From contig JAFRTJ010000039.1 in the NCBI GenBank assembly GCA_017427185.1, positions 62,001 to 126,000 of the forward strand: a stretch of DNA of 64,000 bases, in the 5' to 3' direction. A model generated the notes under the pieces. The model saw nothing but the letters and a program-made list of their open reading frames with translations, did not search any database and was not told the origin of the DNA. Positions 24,989 to 33,731 of this stretch are shown here, piece by piece. Every line of letters starts with the position of its first letter. Within the stretch, counting starts at the first letter, position 1. The DNA comes from Bacteroidaceae bacterium (lineage in GTDB: Bacteria; Bacteroidota; Bacteroidia; Bacteroidales; Bacteroidaceae). The position numbers and the translations under genes were made by a program.

Positions 24989-25906
24989 ATGAAGAAGAGA
25001 ATGTTGACACTGGTTATGGTATTCATGATTACATTTGTGAATATGTGGGCTGCTGATGCTCCTCATGTGCGAGTATTGTCGATAGGGAACTCGTTCAGTA
25101 GAGATGCTTTCAGTTATGTGCCGTTCCTTATAGAAGAATTGGTTCCAGGAGCAGAGGTAGACTTTGGGATCCTGTACATCGGAGGGTGTCGGCTGAGTCT
25201 TCACTACAGCAATCTTGTTGAAGAGAAACCTGCCTATGAGTTTGACCGTTATCACACAGGTGATGGACATTGGACCATGACACGTGAAGTGAGCATCCAG
25301 CAAGGGTTGGCCAGTGAGGATTGGGACATCGTGATCCTGCAGCAGCAGAGTGGTGATTCTCGCTACTATTACACTTATCAACCTTACCTGAATGATTTGC
25401 TTGAATACATCCATACTCAAAAGCCAGGCGCTACCCTGGGATGGCTTCTCACGCAAGCTTACGGGACGGGACACAAACCTCTGGGCGACATGAGTTCGGA
25501 TGAGATGTGGGCTCGCACGGATGAGGCTAGTCAGCGTGTCTTGGACGAAACTCGCGTGAGTCTTTTGATTCCAGCAGGAACTGCCATTCAGAATGCTCGT
25601 TATACTTGTTTGGACCGTTTTGGCAAAGCACAGCATCTGACGAATGATGGTTATCATTTGCAAGAAGGCATTCCTCCGTTGATTGAAGGTCTTGTGACGA
25701 CGGAGCGCATAATGAGCGTCTATGGGGTGGATGTGGATGTTCAGAAAAGTCAGCTGAAGATTACTCATGACTGGTGGGCTGACAAAAAGACTCCTCAACC
25801 GAATGGAAAACCAGAGGAAGCAACTGACGACGAGTATGTCATAGCTCGCCGATGTGCAAAATGGGCCTTGGAAAATCCATATCAGATCACCGTTGTGGAG
25901 GAATAA
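24989..25906 (+). CDS. Secreted SGNH-like protein (DUF4886 type)
   Basis: 305 residues from ATG 24989, which has a good AAGGAGAT ribosome site; an upstream in-frame ATG at 24959 is unlikely. Signal peptide MKKRMLTLVMVFMITFVNMW. The mature start VRVLSIGNSFSRDAFSYV matches DUF4886, in which the Ser of GNSF is the presumed SGNH nucleophile. WDIVILQQQSGDS is block II-like, and a late GYHLQEGIPPLIEG replaces the usual D-x-x-H block. It is likely an esterase acting on the substrate of the preceding hydrolase (inference from adjacency). Confidence 0.75.
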   Translation: MKKRMLTLVMVFMITFVNMWAADAPHVRVLSIGNSFSRDAFSYVPFLIEELVPGAEVDFGILYIGGCRLSLHYSNLVEEKPAYEFDRYHTGDGHWTMTREVSIQQGLASEDWDIVILQQQSGDSRYYYTYQPYLNDLLEYIHTQKPGATLGWLLTQAYGTGHKPLGDMSSDEMWARTDEASQRVLDETRVSLLIPAGTAIQNARYTCLDRFGKAQHLTNDGYHLQEGIPPLIEGLVTTERIMSVYGVDVDVQKSQLKITHDWWADKKTPQPNGKPEEATDDEYVIARRCAKWALENPYQITVVEE

Positions 25907-25971
25907 GTGATATAGAAGAAAACTTTTTTGAGGCACAATTTGGAAAATCCTTGAAAAATCTTGCTTGAAAG

Positions 25972-26003
25972 TTTGCTCGTGTCAAGGAAAAGAAGTATCT
26001 TTG
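25972..26003 (+). promoter_or_regulatory. Promoter of the second tRNA-Asp
   Basis: TTTG (25972-25975), 20-bp spacer, TATCTTTG (25996-26003), ending 18 nt before the tRNA. Confidence 0.7.
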
Positions 26004-26021
26004 CACTCGCTTAACAGAAAA

Positions 26022-26096
26022 GGTGCGTTAGTTCAGCTTGGTTAGAATACATGCCTGTCACGCATGGGGTCACGGGTTCGAGTCCCGTACGCACCG
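26022..26096 (+). tRNA. tRNA-Asp (GTC), copy 2
   Basis: Identical to the copy at 22902-22976, exactly 3120 bp downstream. It has its own promoter and terminator. Confidence 0.95.
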
Positions 26097-26102
26097 CAGA
26101 AG

Positions 26103-26131
26103 AGAGAGTTTAGTGAGACTCTCTTTTTTTG
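26103..26131 (+). terminator. Rho-independent terminator after tRNA-Asp copy 2
   Basis: AGAGAGT, 8-nt loop, ACTCTCT, then a T run. Confidence 0.85.
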
Positions 26132-26165
26132 TGCGTTGTTATTTGGCTGGTTGCTGAAAAAAAGT

Positions 26166-26173
26166 TATTTTTG
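26166..26173 (+). promoter_or_regulatory. Promoter -7 element for the GH16 gene
   Basis: TATTTTTG matches TAnnTTTG; leader about 25 nt. No clear -33 element. Confidence 0.4.
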
Positions 26174-26201
26174 CATACAGAATCATATGTTTCAACAAGA
26201 A

Positions 26202-26987
26202 ATGAAGAAGATTGTATTATTGGCAATACTGATGTTTGCCTGTATTGGAGTGATGGCAGAGAGCTATGTTCCCAAAGGATACAAACTTGTATGGAAGGAT
26301 GAATTCAAAGGGTTGGAGTTGAGTCCTGATTGGACTGTCCTAGAAAAGCCTGCAGGATGGGTGAACCATGAACTTCAGAATTATGTGAGAGAAGATCCTG
26401 AAGGTGTCTCGCCTTTGCAGGTTTATGACGGCACTCTGAAAATCTCAGCTTACAGAGCCAATGATGCTAAGATATACAGTGGCAGAATAAATGCTTGTCG
26501 GCAGATGGGTTGGCAATATGGATACATGGAGGCGCGCATCAAATTGCCCAAGGGGAAAGGTACTTGGCCTGCTTTCTGGATGATGCCTGTCGGCGGTGGG
26601 CGCTGGCCTGCATGTGGTGAGATAGATATTATGGAGGAGATAGGCGGAGACCCGAATATGATTCATTCTACCATTCATACACGCAAATACAATAATACAG
26701 GAACATCCATCGAGAATGGTCATCGAATTGTGGAGGGAGCAGAAAGTGATTTTCATGTGTATGGCATGGAATGGACGGCAGAACACATGCTTTTCTTTGT
26801 GGATGGTGAGCAATTGCTGGAGTATAAGAATGAAGGAACTGAGGATGCATGGCCTTTCGACAAGCCTTTCTATATCATCCTGAATCTAGCTTGGGGTGGT
26901 GACTGGGGTGGTTGTCATGGTGTGGACGAGGATGCGTTGCCTGTCACAATGGAAGTTGACTACGTACGTGTATACCAGAAGAAATAG
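26202..26987 (+). CDS. GH16 endo-beta-1,3(4)-glucanase (laminarinase-like), secreted
   Basis: 261 residues. Signal peptide MKKIVLLAILMFACIGVMA. The mature protein opens YKLVWKDEFKGLELSPDW, typical of GH16. The catalytic motif GEIDIMEEIGG has nucleophile E140, D142 and acid/base E145 with the extra Met of the laminarinase-type beta-bulge. WPAFWMMPVGG and NLAWGGDWGG are further GH16 marks. It hydrolyses beta-1,3-linked glucans such as laminarin. An in-frame extension through the tRNA-Asp is not real; ATG at 26187 (MFQQE) is a weaker alternative. It is followed by radA after 21 nt, perhaps co-transcribed. Confidence 0.9.
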   Translation: MKKIVLLAILMFACIGVMAESYVPKGYKLVWKDEFKGLELSPDWTVLEKPAGWVNHELQNYVREDPEGVSPLQVYDGTLKISAYRANDAKIYSGRINACRQMGWQYGYMEARIKLPKGKGTWPAFWMMPVGGGRWPACGEIDIMEEIGGDPNMIHSTIHTRKYNNTGTSIENGHRIVEGAESDFHVYGMEWTAEHMLFFVDGEQLLEYKNEGTEDAWPFDKPFYIILNLAWGGDWGGCHGVDEDALPVTMEVDYVRVYQKK

Positions 26988-27008
26988 GCACAAAAAGAGA
27001 ATAGCAAG

Positions 27009-28421
27009 ATGGCATCGAAGGAAAAGACCGTATTTGTTTGCGACTATTGTGGTCAAGAAAGTGTAAGATGGGTGGGAAGGTGTCCTTCTTGTGGCCGATG
27101 GAACACAATGAAGGAACTGACTGTTCGTAGCGAGAAACCTGCAAATGGAGCAGCCCGTGCTGCCATGAAAGCAGCAGGAATGGAAGAAGGGTGTCATCCT
27201 CATCCTATTCATGTGAATGATATTCGTGCCGATGAGACACCAAGAATGGATATGCAAGATGCGGAACTGAACCGTGTTTTGGGAGGAGGCTTGGTTCCTG
27301 GAAGTCTGGTTTTGTTGGGGGGTGAACCAGGAATCGGCAAGAGCACTTTGATTCTGCAAACATTATTGAATCTGAAAGGTCAAAGAGTTCTATACGTAAG
27401 TGGTGAAGAGAGTGCCCGTCAACTGAAGTTGAGAGCCGATAGACTGAAGAAAACGAAAAGAGATGATGCCAGCCCAGAAAGTGATTTGCTGGTTTTGTGT
27501 GAAACCAGCCTGGAACAGATTTTCTTACAAATAGAGGAAACACAGCCAGATTTGGTCGTAATAGATTCTATTCAAACAATTCAGACAGAAAGCGTTGAGT
27601 CCAGTCCTGGTAGCTTGGCCCAGATACGTGAATGCGCTGCGAGCTTATTGAAATATGCCAAGGGTGGGGGCGTGTCAATCCTGCTGATTGGACATATCAA
27701 CAAGGAAGGTTCATTGGCAGGTCCCAAAGTGCTGGAACACATTGTGGATACTGTGCTCCAGTTTGAGGGTGACCAACATTATATGTATCGTATTCTGAGG
27801 AGTATCAAAAACAGATTTGGCAGCACCAGTGAATTGGGTATTTATGAGATGCGTCATGATGGGTTGCGTCAAGTCTCAAACCCCAGTGAATTGCTTTTGA
27901 CGGATAACAGGGATGGCTTGTCGGGTGTGGCAATTGCTGGCGCAATCGAGGGCGTTCGTCCTTTCTTAATAGAGACTCAAGCTTTAGTAAGTACGGCAGC
28001 CTATGGAACTGCTCAAAGGAGTACGACGGGTTTTGACAGCCGAAGACTAAACATGCTTTTGGCCGTGTTGGAGAAGAGGGTAGGATTCAGGTTGGCTCAG
28101 AAAGATGTTTTTCTGAACATTGCCGGAGGTTTACGTGTGACAGACCCAGCCATTGACTTGAGTGTCATAGCTGCTGTGTTGAGCAGCAATGTTGATACTC
28201 CCATTGATAGTGATGTCTGTATGGCAGGAGAGGTTGGACTAAGCGGTGAGATACGCCCTGTGGCCAGAATTGAACAGCGGATAGCAGAAGCTCAGAAATT
28301 AGGTTTCCGACGGATCCTTTTGCCTGCAAGAAATCTTAATGGCATAGACCCCAAGCAATATAGCATCGAATTGGTTCCTGTAAAGAAAGTTGCGGACGCT
28401 GTGCGTGAACTATTTGGTTAG
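27009..28421 (+). CDS. radA: DNA repair protein RadA (Sms)
   Basis: 470 residues; a branch-migration helicase of recombinational repair. Domains in order: an N-terminal C4 zinc finger (CDYCGQ...CPSCGRW, residues 11-32), a RecA-like ATPase with Walker A GGEPGIGKSTL (about 98-108), the RadA-specific KNRFGSTSELGIYEM motif (about 276-290), and a C-terminal Lon-protease-like domain. Length is standard. The last 12 nt overlap the convergent FAD dehydrogenase gene. Confidence 0.96.
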   Translation: MASKEKTVFVCDYCGQESVRWVGRCPSCGRWNTMKELTVRSEKPANGAARAAMKAAGMEEGCHPHPIHVNDIRADETPRMDMQDAELNRVLGGGLVPGSLVLLGGEPGIGKSTLILQTLLNLKGQRVLYVSGEESARQLKLRADRLKKTKRDDASPESDLLVLCETSLEQIFLQIEETQPDLVVIDSIQTIQTESVESSPGSLAQIRECAASLLKYAKGGGVSILLIGHINKEGSLAGPKVLEHIVDTVLQFEGDQHYMYRILRSIKNRFGSTSELGIYEMRHDGLRQVSNPSELLLTDNRDGLSGVAIAGAIEGVRPFLIETQALVSTAAYGTAQRSTTGFDSRRLNMLLAVLEKRVGFRLAQKDVFLNIAGGLRVTDPAIDLSVIAAVLSSNVDTPIDSDVCMAGEVGLSGEIRPVARIEQRIAEAQKLGFRRILLPARNLNGIDPKQYSIELVPVKKVADAVRELFG

Positions 28422-29975
28422 GTAGTCCGCTGCCGCCTCAGCACAACGCTCTCCATCGATTCCTGCGCTGACAATGCCTCCAGCATAGCCTGCACCCTCG
28501 CCACAGGGAAAGAGCCCTTGGATAGTGATATGCTGAAGGGTTTCTGTGTCTCGCACAATTCGTACGGGACTGCTGGTGCGAGTTTCTACGCCTATGACGG
28601 TGGCATCGGATGTGAGGAAACCATGTTTTTGCTTCCCCCAAATACGGAAAGCTTGACGAAGACGATCACTAATGAATTTCGGCATCCAGAAATGGAGAGG
28701 ACTGGCAATAAGTCCAGGCGCGTAAGAAGAAGGATTGAGGTCTGATGATAGTCGACCGTTGACAAAATCCGTCATGCGTTGTGCAGGAGCAGTCTGCTTT
28801 TGGTTACCTTGAAGCCAGCTTTGGCGCTCCAATTCCTCCTGAAAGTACATCATGCGAAGAGGATCGTCTTGTGACGTGTCAGAAGGTAAGTCTTCAGGGT
28901 GGAGTTCGACTACCATACCAGAATTACTCCATTTCCCACCTCGATTGCTGGGACTCATGCCATTGACTACAATCTGTTGGGGACCGCTGGCGGCAGGCAC
29001 GACGAAACCTCCAGGGCACATGCAGAAGCTGTAGACTCCGCGTCCGTCCACTTGTTGTACCATACTGTATTCGGCGGCAGGGAGCCATTTCCCGCGTCCT
29101 TGGCGATTGTGATATTGGATTTGGTCGATCAGGTGTGCAGGGTGTTCCAGTCGAACACCAACAGCCAAGCCTTTGGCTTCGACATGAACATTATTCTGTG
29201 CTAACCATTGGTAGACATCACGGGCAGAATGCCCAGTCGCCAATATGACAGCTTGAGCGGAAATGGAGGAACGATGTCCATCTGATTCTATCTCAATGCC
29301 AGTCACGTGGTTTCTCTCGATGAGGATGGAAGTCATTTTCGACTGGAAACGGACTTCACCTCCGCATCGCAAGATAGTGTTGCGCATATTCTCGATGATA
29401 CGAGGAAGTTTATCTGTCCCAATGTGAGGATGCACATCTATCATTATGTTGGGACTTGCTCCATGCTGGACGAACACATTTAGAATTTTCTCGCAATTAC
29501 CGCGTTTTTTGCTTCGTGTATATAGTTTTCCATCACTGAAGGCTCCAGCCCCCCCCTCTCCAAAGGAATAATTGCTTTCAGGATCAACCTTTTGGTCGGC
29601 ACGAATGCGAGCAATGTCTTTCTTTCGTGTGTGAACATCCTTACCTCGTTCCACTACGATAGGGCGGTACCCTAATTCTATCAAATGAAGAGCGGCAAAG
29701 AGTCCGCCAGGGCCAGCGCCTACAACAATTACTTCTGGGCGGTCGCTTACATCGTGATAAGGGATAGGCGTGTGTTCCAGTTCTTCGGGTTGTTCATCCT
29801 CGTAGGAACGGATAGTAAGGTTCACGAAAATTGTTCTTTGCCGGGCATCAATACTGCGTTTGATAATACGGATAGCATTGGCTTGCAACCCCTTCTCGCG
29901 GTTCAGATATGAAAGGATGGATTGTTCGTTGTATGCATCCTCCGGTAAAACCCTAAGATTGAATTCGTGCGTCAT
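28410..29975 (-). CDS. FAD-dependent dehydrogenase/oxidoreductase (COG2509 type)
   Basis: 521 residues from ATG 29975 (MTHEFNLRVLPEDAYNEQ); the in-frame GTG at 29996 is less likely. An N-terminal small domain (about 1-75) precedes the FAD-binding VIVVGAGPGGLFAALHL (about 82-98). NYSFGEGGAGAFSDGKLYTR is a hallmark of this uncharacterised dehydrogenase family, and GLFPCGEGAGYAGGIVSAG is the C-terminal FAD-contacting motif. Cytoplasmic; substrate unknown. Transcribed toward radA with 12 nt of 3' overlap. Confidence 0.88.
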   Translation of the reverse strand: MTHEFNLRVLPEDAYNEQSILSYLNREKGLQANAIRIIKRSIDARQRTIFVNLTIRSYEDEQPEELEHTPIPYHDVSDRPEVIVVGAGPGGLFAALHLIELGYRPIVVERGKDVHTRKKDIARIRADQKVDPESNYSFGEGGAGAFSDGKLYTRSKKRGNCEKILNVFVQHGASPNIMIDVHPHIGTDKLPRIIENMRNTILRCGGEVRFQSKMTSILIERNHVTGIEIESDGHRSSISAQAVILATGHSARDVYQWLAQNNVHVEAKGLAVGVRLEHPAHLIDQIQYHNRQGRGKWLPAAEYSMVQQVDGRGVYSFCMCPGGFVVPAASGPQQIVVNGMSPSNRGGKWSNSGMVVELHPEDLPSDTSQDDPLRMMYFQEELERQSWLQGNQKQTAPAQRMTDFVNGRLSSDLNPSSYAPGLIASPLHFWMPKFISDRLRQAFRIWGKQKHGFLTSDATVIGVETRTSSPVRIVRDTETLQHITIQGLFPCGEGAGYAGGIVSAGIDGERCAEAAADYLTK

Positions 29976-29995
29976 GCTGTGAATGAAATACTCCA

Positions 29996-30003
29996 CAAAA
30001 ATA
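29996..30003 (-). promoter_or_regulatory. Promoter -7 element for the FAD dehydrogenase
   Basis: CAAAAATA on the plus strand is TATTTTTG on the minus strand, about 20 nt before the ATG. No -33 element was recognised. Confidence 0.4.
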
Positions 30004-30045
30004 CAAATAATTTTTCTTTTGGTCAGATAATTGGGATTTTATTGC

Positions 30046-30053
30046 TATTTTTG
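30046..30053 (+). promoter_or_regulatory. Promoter -7 element for the threonine operon
   Basis: TATTTTTG fits TAnnTTTG. The leader to thrA is only about 33 nt, so there is no room for a classical Thr/Ile leader-peptide attenuator. Confidence 0.5.
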
Positions 30054-30085
30054 CACAAATTTTGTTGAATAGGATAGTTTGAGGG

Positions 30086-32509
30086 ATGAAAGTACTCAAG
30101 TTTGGCGGTACATCCGTAGGTTCCGTAGATAGTATTCTGAACGTAAAGAAGATTGTAGAGGCTCAATCAGAGTCGGTCATTGTTGTTGTCAGCGCTTTGG
30201 GCGGTATAACAGACAAGCTCATCAAGACCAGTTATATGGCGGTGGAGGGAGACCTGTTATATCAGAAATCTTTTTTGGAAATGGCAGAGCGTCATGAGGA
30301 GATGATTAATGCTATCATTCCAGAAGGAAAGCAGAGAGATACCTTGATGACTCTCGTGAGGAGTCTTTTGGAGGAATTGCGAAGCATCTATCAAGGTGTT
30401 TATCTGATTCGCGATTTGAGTCCCAAGACCCTTGCCGCCATTGTTTCTTACGGTGAACGTATCAGCAGCTACATCGTGACATCATTGATCAATGGTGCAG
30501 AATGGTTTGATAGTCGTAAGTTTATCAAGACAGAGATGAAGTCAGGCCGCACCAGTTTGGCAACAGAGTTGACCTATAGACTGGTCAGGGAGACTTGGAA
30601 GACTATTCCTCGTGTTAGCCTTGTCGGTGGTTTCATCAGTACGGATGCCGTGAATGGCGAGGTAACCAATTTGGGCAGAGGAGGAAGTGATTATACTGCA
30701 AGTATCATTGCTGCAGCCCTCGATGCGACTTCTCTGGAGATATGGACCGATGTGGATGGATTCATGACAGCCGATCCCCGTGTGATCAGTTCTGCTTACG
30801 TAATTCCGGAACTGAGTTACGTGGAAGCAATGGAACTTTGTAATTTTGGAGCCAAGGTTGTCTATCCTCCTACAATTTATCCCGTTTGTGTAAAGCATAT
30901 TCCCATTTTGGTGAAGAACACTTTCAATCCGGATGCTCCAGGCTCAATCATCAAGGATGATGTCAAGGTCGATTCAAAAAGTATTAAAGGTATTTCCAGT
31001 ATTAAAGGAACGACTCTGATAACGGTCTCCGGTCTGTCTATGGTGGGAGTTATTGGCGTGAACCGCCGTATTTTCACTTGTCTGGCAGACAATGGCATTT
31101 CTGTCTTTATGGTGAGTCAGGCATCCTCAGAGAACAATACTAGTATTGGTGTTCAGGATGTTGATGCAGAGGCGGCATGTCGCGTGTTGAACGAGGAGTT
31201 TGCCAAAGAAATAGAGGATGGTGCCATGTATCCTATGGCAGCAGAGTCTGGTTTGGCTACCGTTGCTATCGTGGGTGAAAACATGAAGCATACGCCAGGC
31301 ATTGCTGGCAAATTGTTCAATACGCTGGGACGAAGTGGTATCAGTGTGATTGCATGCGCTCAGGGTGCCAGTGAGACCAACATCTCATTTGTCATCAATG
31401 CAAATTATCTGCGTAAGGCGCTTAACGTGATTCATGACTCCTTCTTTCTGAGTGAATATCAGGTACTCAATCTTTTCATCTGTGGTGTGGGTACTGTGGG
31501 CAGCAGTTTGATCGAGCAGATTCATCATCAGCAGGAGAAGTTGAAACGTGAGTTGCGATTAAAACTTAATGTGGTAGGGATTGCAAGCGGACACTATGCC
31601 ATGTTTAATCGCGAAGGACTGGATTTGGAAAACTATCGTGAGCAGCTAAAGGCTTCTCCCGCTAGCAATATACAACGCTTACGTGATGAGGTGATTGGCA
31701 TGAATATTTTCAACAGCGTTTTTGTTGATTGTACTGCAAGTGCGGAAGTGGCAGGACTGTATAAGGACTTCCTGAACCATAACATCAATGTTGTGGCAGC
31801 TAACAAGATTGCTGCCAGCAGTGATTTCTCCAATTATAAGGAGCTGAAGGAAATTGCTCAGAAACGAGGCGTGAAATTCCTTTTCGAAACCAATGTGGGC
31901 GCAGGTTTGCCTATCATCCGCACAATCAATGACTTGAGGAACAGCGGAGACAAAATTCTGCGTATCGAAGCTGTCTTGAGTGGTACTCTCAATTTTATTT
32001 TCAATACCATTAGTCATGAAATACCTTTCAGCAAGACCGTAGAAATGGCCAAAGTGGAAGGCTACAGCGAGCCGGACCCTCGTGTGGACTTGAGTGGACA
32101 TGATGTAATCCGTAAGTTGGTAATTCTGGTTCGTGAAGCAGGCTATGAAATCAATCAGGAGGAAGTGGAGGCTAATTCTCTGATTCCTCAGGAGTTTTTT
32201 GATGGATCCATAGAGGATTTCTGGAAAGAATTACCATCGTTGGATGCAGGATTTGAGTCTCGTCGGCAGATATTGGAGAAGGAAGATAAAGTGTGGCGTT
32301 TTGTGGCAAAATTTGTGGATGGAAAAGCCAGCGTAGCCCTTGAGGAATTCAATCGTGATCATCCCTTCTATGTCTTGGAGGGTTCGAACAATATTGTCAT
32401 GCTTACCACAGAGCGCTATAAGGAGTATCCAATGCTGATTCAAGGATATGGTGCAGGAGCGAGTGTTACTGCTGCTGGTGTGTTTGCAGATATTATGTCA
32501 CTTGCATAG
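30086..32509 (+). CDS. thrA: Bifunctional aspartokinase/homoserine dehydrogenase (ThrA)
   Basis: 807 residues, the usual length for the fused enzyme. Residues 1 to about 290 are the aspartate kinase (KFGGTSVGS at 4-12, GGFISTDAVNGEVTNLGRGG split across the ATP site, WTDVDGFMTADPR). About 310-455 holds two ACT regulatory domains. About 463-807 is homoserine dehydrogenase (FICGVGTVGSSL Rossmann, ANKIAASSDFSNY, FETNVGAGLPII, GTLNFIFN, YSEPDPRVDLSGHDV). It catalyses the first and third steps from aspartate to threonine and is expected to be feedback-regulated through the ACT domains. First gene of the operon; the next begins after 8 nt. Confidence 0.97.
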   Translation: MKVLKFGGTSVGSVDSILNVKKIVEAQSESVIVVVSALGGITDKLIKTSYMAVEGDLLYQKSFLEMAERHEEMINAIIPEGKQRDTLMTLVRSLLEELRSIYQGVYLIRDLSPKTLAAIVSYGERISSYIVTSLINGAEWFDSRKFIKTEMKSGRTSLATELTYRLVRETWKTIPRVSLVGGFISTDAVNGEVTNLGRGGSDYTASIIAAALDATSLEIWTDVDGFMTADPRVISSAYVIPELSYVEAMELCNFGAKVVYPPTIYPVCVKHIPILVKNTFNPDAPGSIIKDDVKVDSKSIKGISSIKGTTLITVSGLSMVGVIGVNRRIFTCLADNGISVFMVSQASSENNTSIGVQDVDAEAACRVLNEEFAKEIEDGAMYPMAAESGLATVAIVGENMKHTPGIAGKLFNTLGRSGISVIACAQGASETNISFVINANYLRKALNVIHDSFFLSEYQVLNLFICGVGTVGSSLIEQIHHQQEKLKRELRLKLNVVGIASGHYAMFNREGLDLENYREQLKASPASNIQRLRDEVIGMNIFNSVFVDCTASAEVAGLYKDFLNHNINVVAANKIAASSDFSNYKELKEIAQKRGVKFLFETNVGAGLPIIRTINDLRNSGDKILRIEAVLSGTLNFIFNTISHEIPFSKTVEMAKVEGYSEPDPRVDLSGHDVIRKLVILVREAGYEINQEEVEANSLIPQEFFDGSIEDFWKELPSLDAGFESRRQILEKEDKVWRFVAKFVDGKASVALEEFNRDHPFYVLEGSNNIVMLTTERYKEYPMLIQGYGAGASVTAAGVFADIMSLA

Positions 32510-32517
32510 AATTCAGT

Positions 32518-33729
32518 ATGAAGCATTTGATCATTTTAGGTGATGGTATGGCAGACTGGCATTCCGAGGCTTTGGGAGGAAAGACTCTCTTGCAATATGC
32601 TGACACACCTAATTTTGACAAGCTTGCCCGTTGGGGACGAAATGGTCTTTTGAAGACAATACCTGATGGCTTCCATCCTGGAAGTGAAGTAGCCAACAGC
32701 AGTATTTTGGGATACGACCAGCATGTGGTTTATGAAGGTCGAGGTCCTTTGGAGGCTGCCAGCATTGGGGTTGAACTGGAAGCAGGTGATTTGGCTTTGC
32801 GCTGCAATCTGGTTTGTGTGGAAGGTGACATCCTGAAAAATCACTCTTGTGGTCGGTTGGAAACCGAAGAAGGTGATGTGTTGATAAAGTATCTTCAGGA
32901 GCATTTGGGCAGCGATCGAGTGCATTTCTATACAGGTGTGCAATATCGTCATCTTTTAGTCATAAAGGGTGGGGATAAGCGGTTGAAATGCACGCCTCCT
33001 CATGATATCCCAGGAAAACCGTTTCATCAGTACATGCTTCAGCCAGAATGTGTTGAGGCAGAAGAGACAGCGTCTTTGTTAACCGACCTGATATACAAGA
33101 GCCAGGCGCTGCTTTCCGACCATCCTTTGAACAAACAGCGGACTGCAGAAGGAAAGGATCCCGCCAACAGTATATGGCCATGGGGTGGGGGATATCGCCC
33201 CAAAATGACGCCTCTGACAGTTACCTATCCACAAGTTAGAAGAGGGACTGTGATAACGGCTGTGGACTTGATTCGTGGAATAGGTCATTATGCAGGCTTG
33301 CAGTTCATCAAAGTGGAAGGAGCTACAGGACTCTACGACACCAATTTCGAAGGTAAGGCTCAGGCAGCTTTGAATGCTCTTCGTACAGATGATTTCGTCT
33401 ATCTGCATGTGGAGGCCTGTGATGAGGCAGGGCATGACGGAAATATAATGCTGAAACTCCAGACAATTACGGATATGGATCATCGTTTGGTGGAACCTAT
33501 TCTCTCTGAGTTAGAAACATGGAATGAGCCTGTGGCCGTAGCTCTCCTTCCTGACCATCCTACGCCTTGTGAGTTTCGGACTCACACGAACGAGCCTGTT
33601 CCGTTCTGTATCTATTACCCAGGCATAGAGGCAGATTCAGTAGAGTTTTTTGACGAAGAATCTGCCAAGGAAGGTTCGTATGGAGTTCTGGAAGGCAATC
33701 AATTTATTAATGAATTCATGAGGATTTAG
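32518..33729 (+). CDS. Cofactor-independent phosphoglycerate mutase family, proposed homoserine kinase
   Basis: 403 residues. MKHLIILGDGMADW at the N-terminus and HVEACDEAGHDGN and LLPDHPTPCEFRTHT near the C-terminus are metal-binding motifs of the alkaline-phosphatase-like archaeal-type iPGM family; the Ser of EVANSSILGYD is the likely phospho-acceptor. The gene lies between thrA and thrC with spacings of 8 and 2 nt, exactly where homoserine kinase thrB is otherwise expected, and no GHMP-type thrB is present. This context underlies the family's 'proposed homoserine kinase' label (TIGR02535). Function here is inferred from position; plain mutase activity is the alternative. Confidence 0.85.
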   Translation: MKHLIILGDGMADWHSEALGGKTLLQYADTPNFDKLARWGRNGLLKTIPDGFHPGSEVANSSILGYDQHVVYEGRGPLEAASIGVELEAGDLALRCNLVCVEGDILKNHSCGRLETEEGDVLIKYLQEHLGSDRVHFYTGVQYRHLLVIKGGDKRLKCTPPHDIPGKPFHQYMLQPECVEAEETASLLTDLIYKSQALLSDHPLNKQRTAEGKDPANSIWPWGGGYRPKMTPLTVTYPQVRRGTVITAVDLIRGIGHYAGLQFIKVEGATGLYDTNFEGKAQAALNALRTDDFVYLHVEACDEAGHDGNIMLKLQTITDMDHRLVEPILSELETWNEPVAVALLPDHPTPCEFRTHTNEPVPFCIYYPGIEADSVEFFDEESAKEGSYGVLEGNQFINEFMRI

Positions 33730-33731
33730 AT

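Noticed and set aside
26064..26201. N-terminal extension of the GH16 gene through tRNA-Asp
   Set aside because: The extra codons overlap the tRNA and its terminator; ATG 26202 begins a normal signal peptide.
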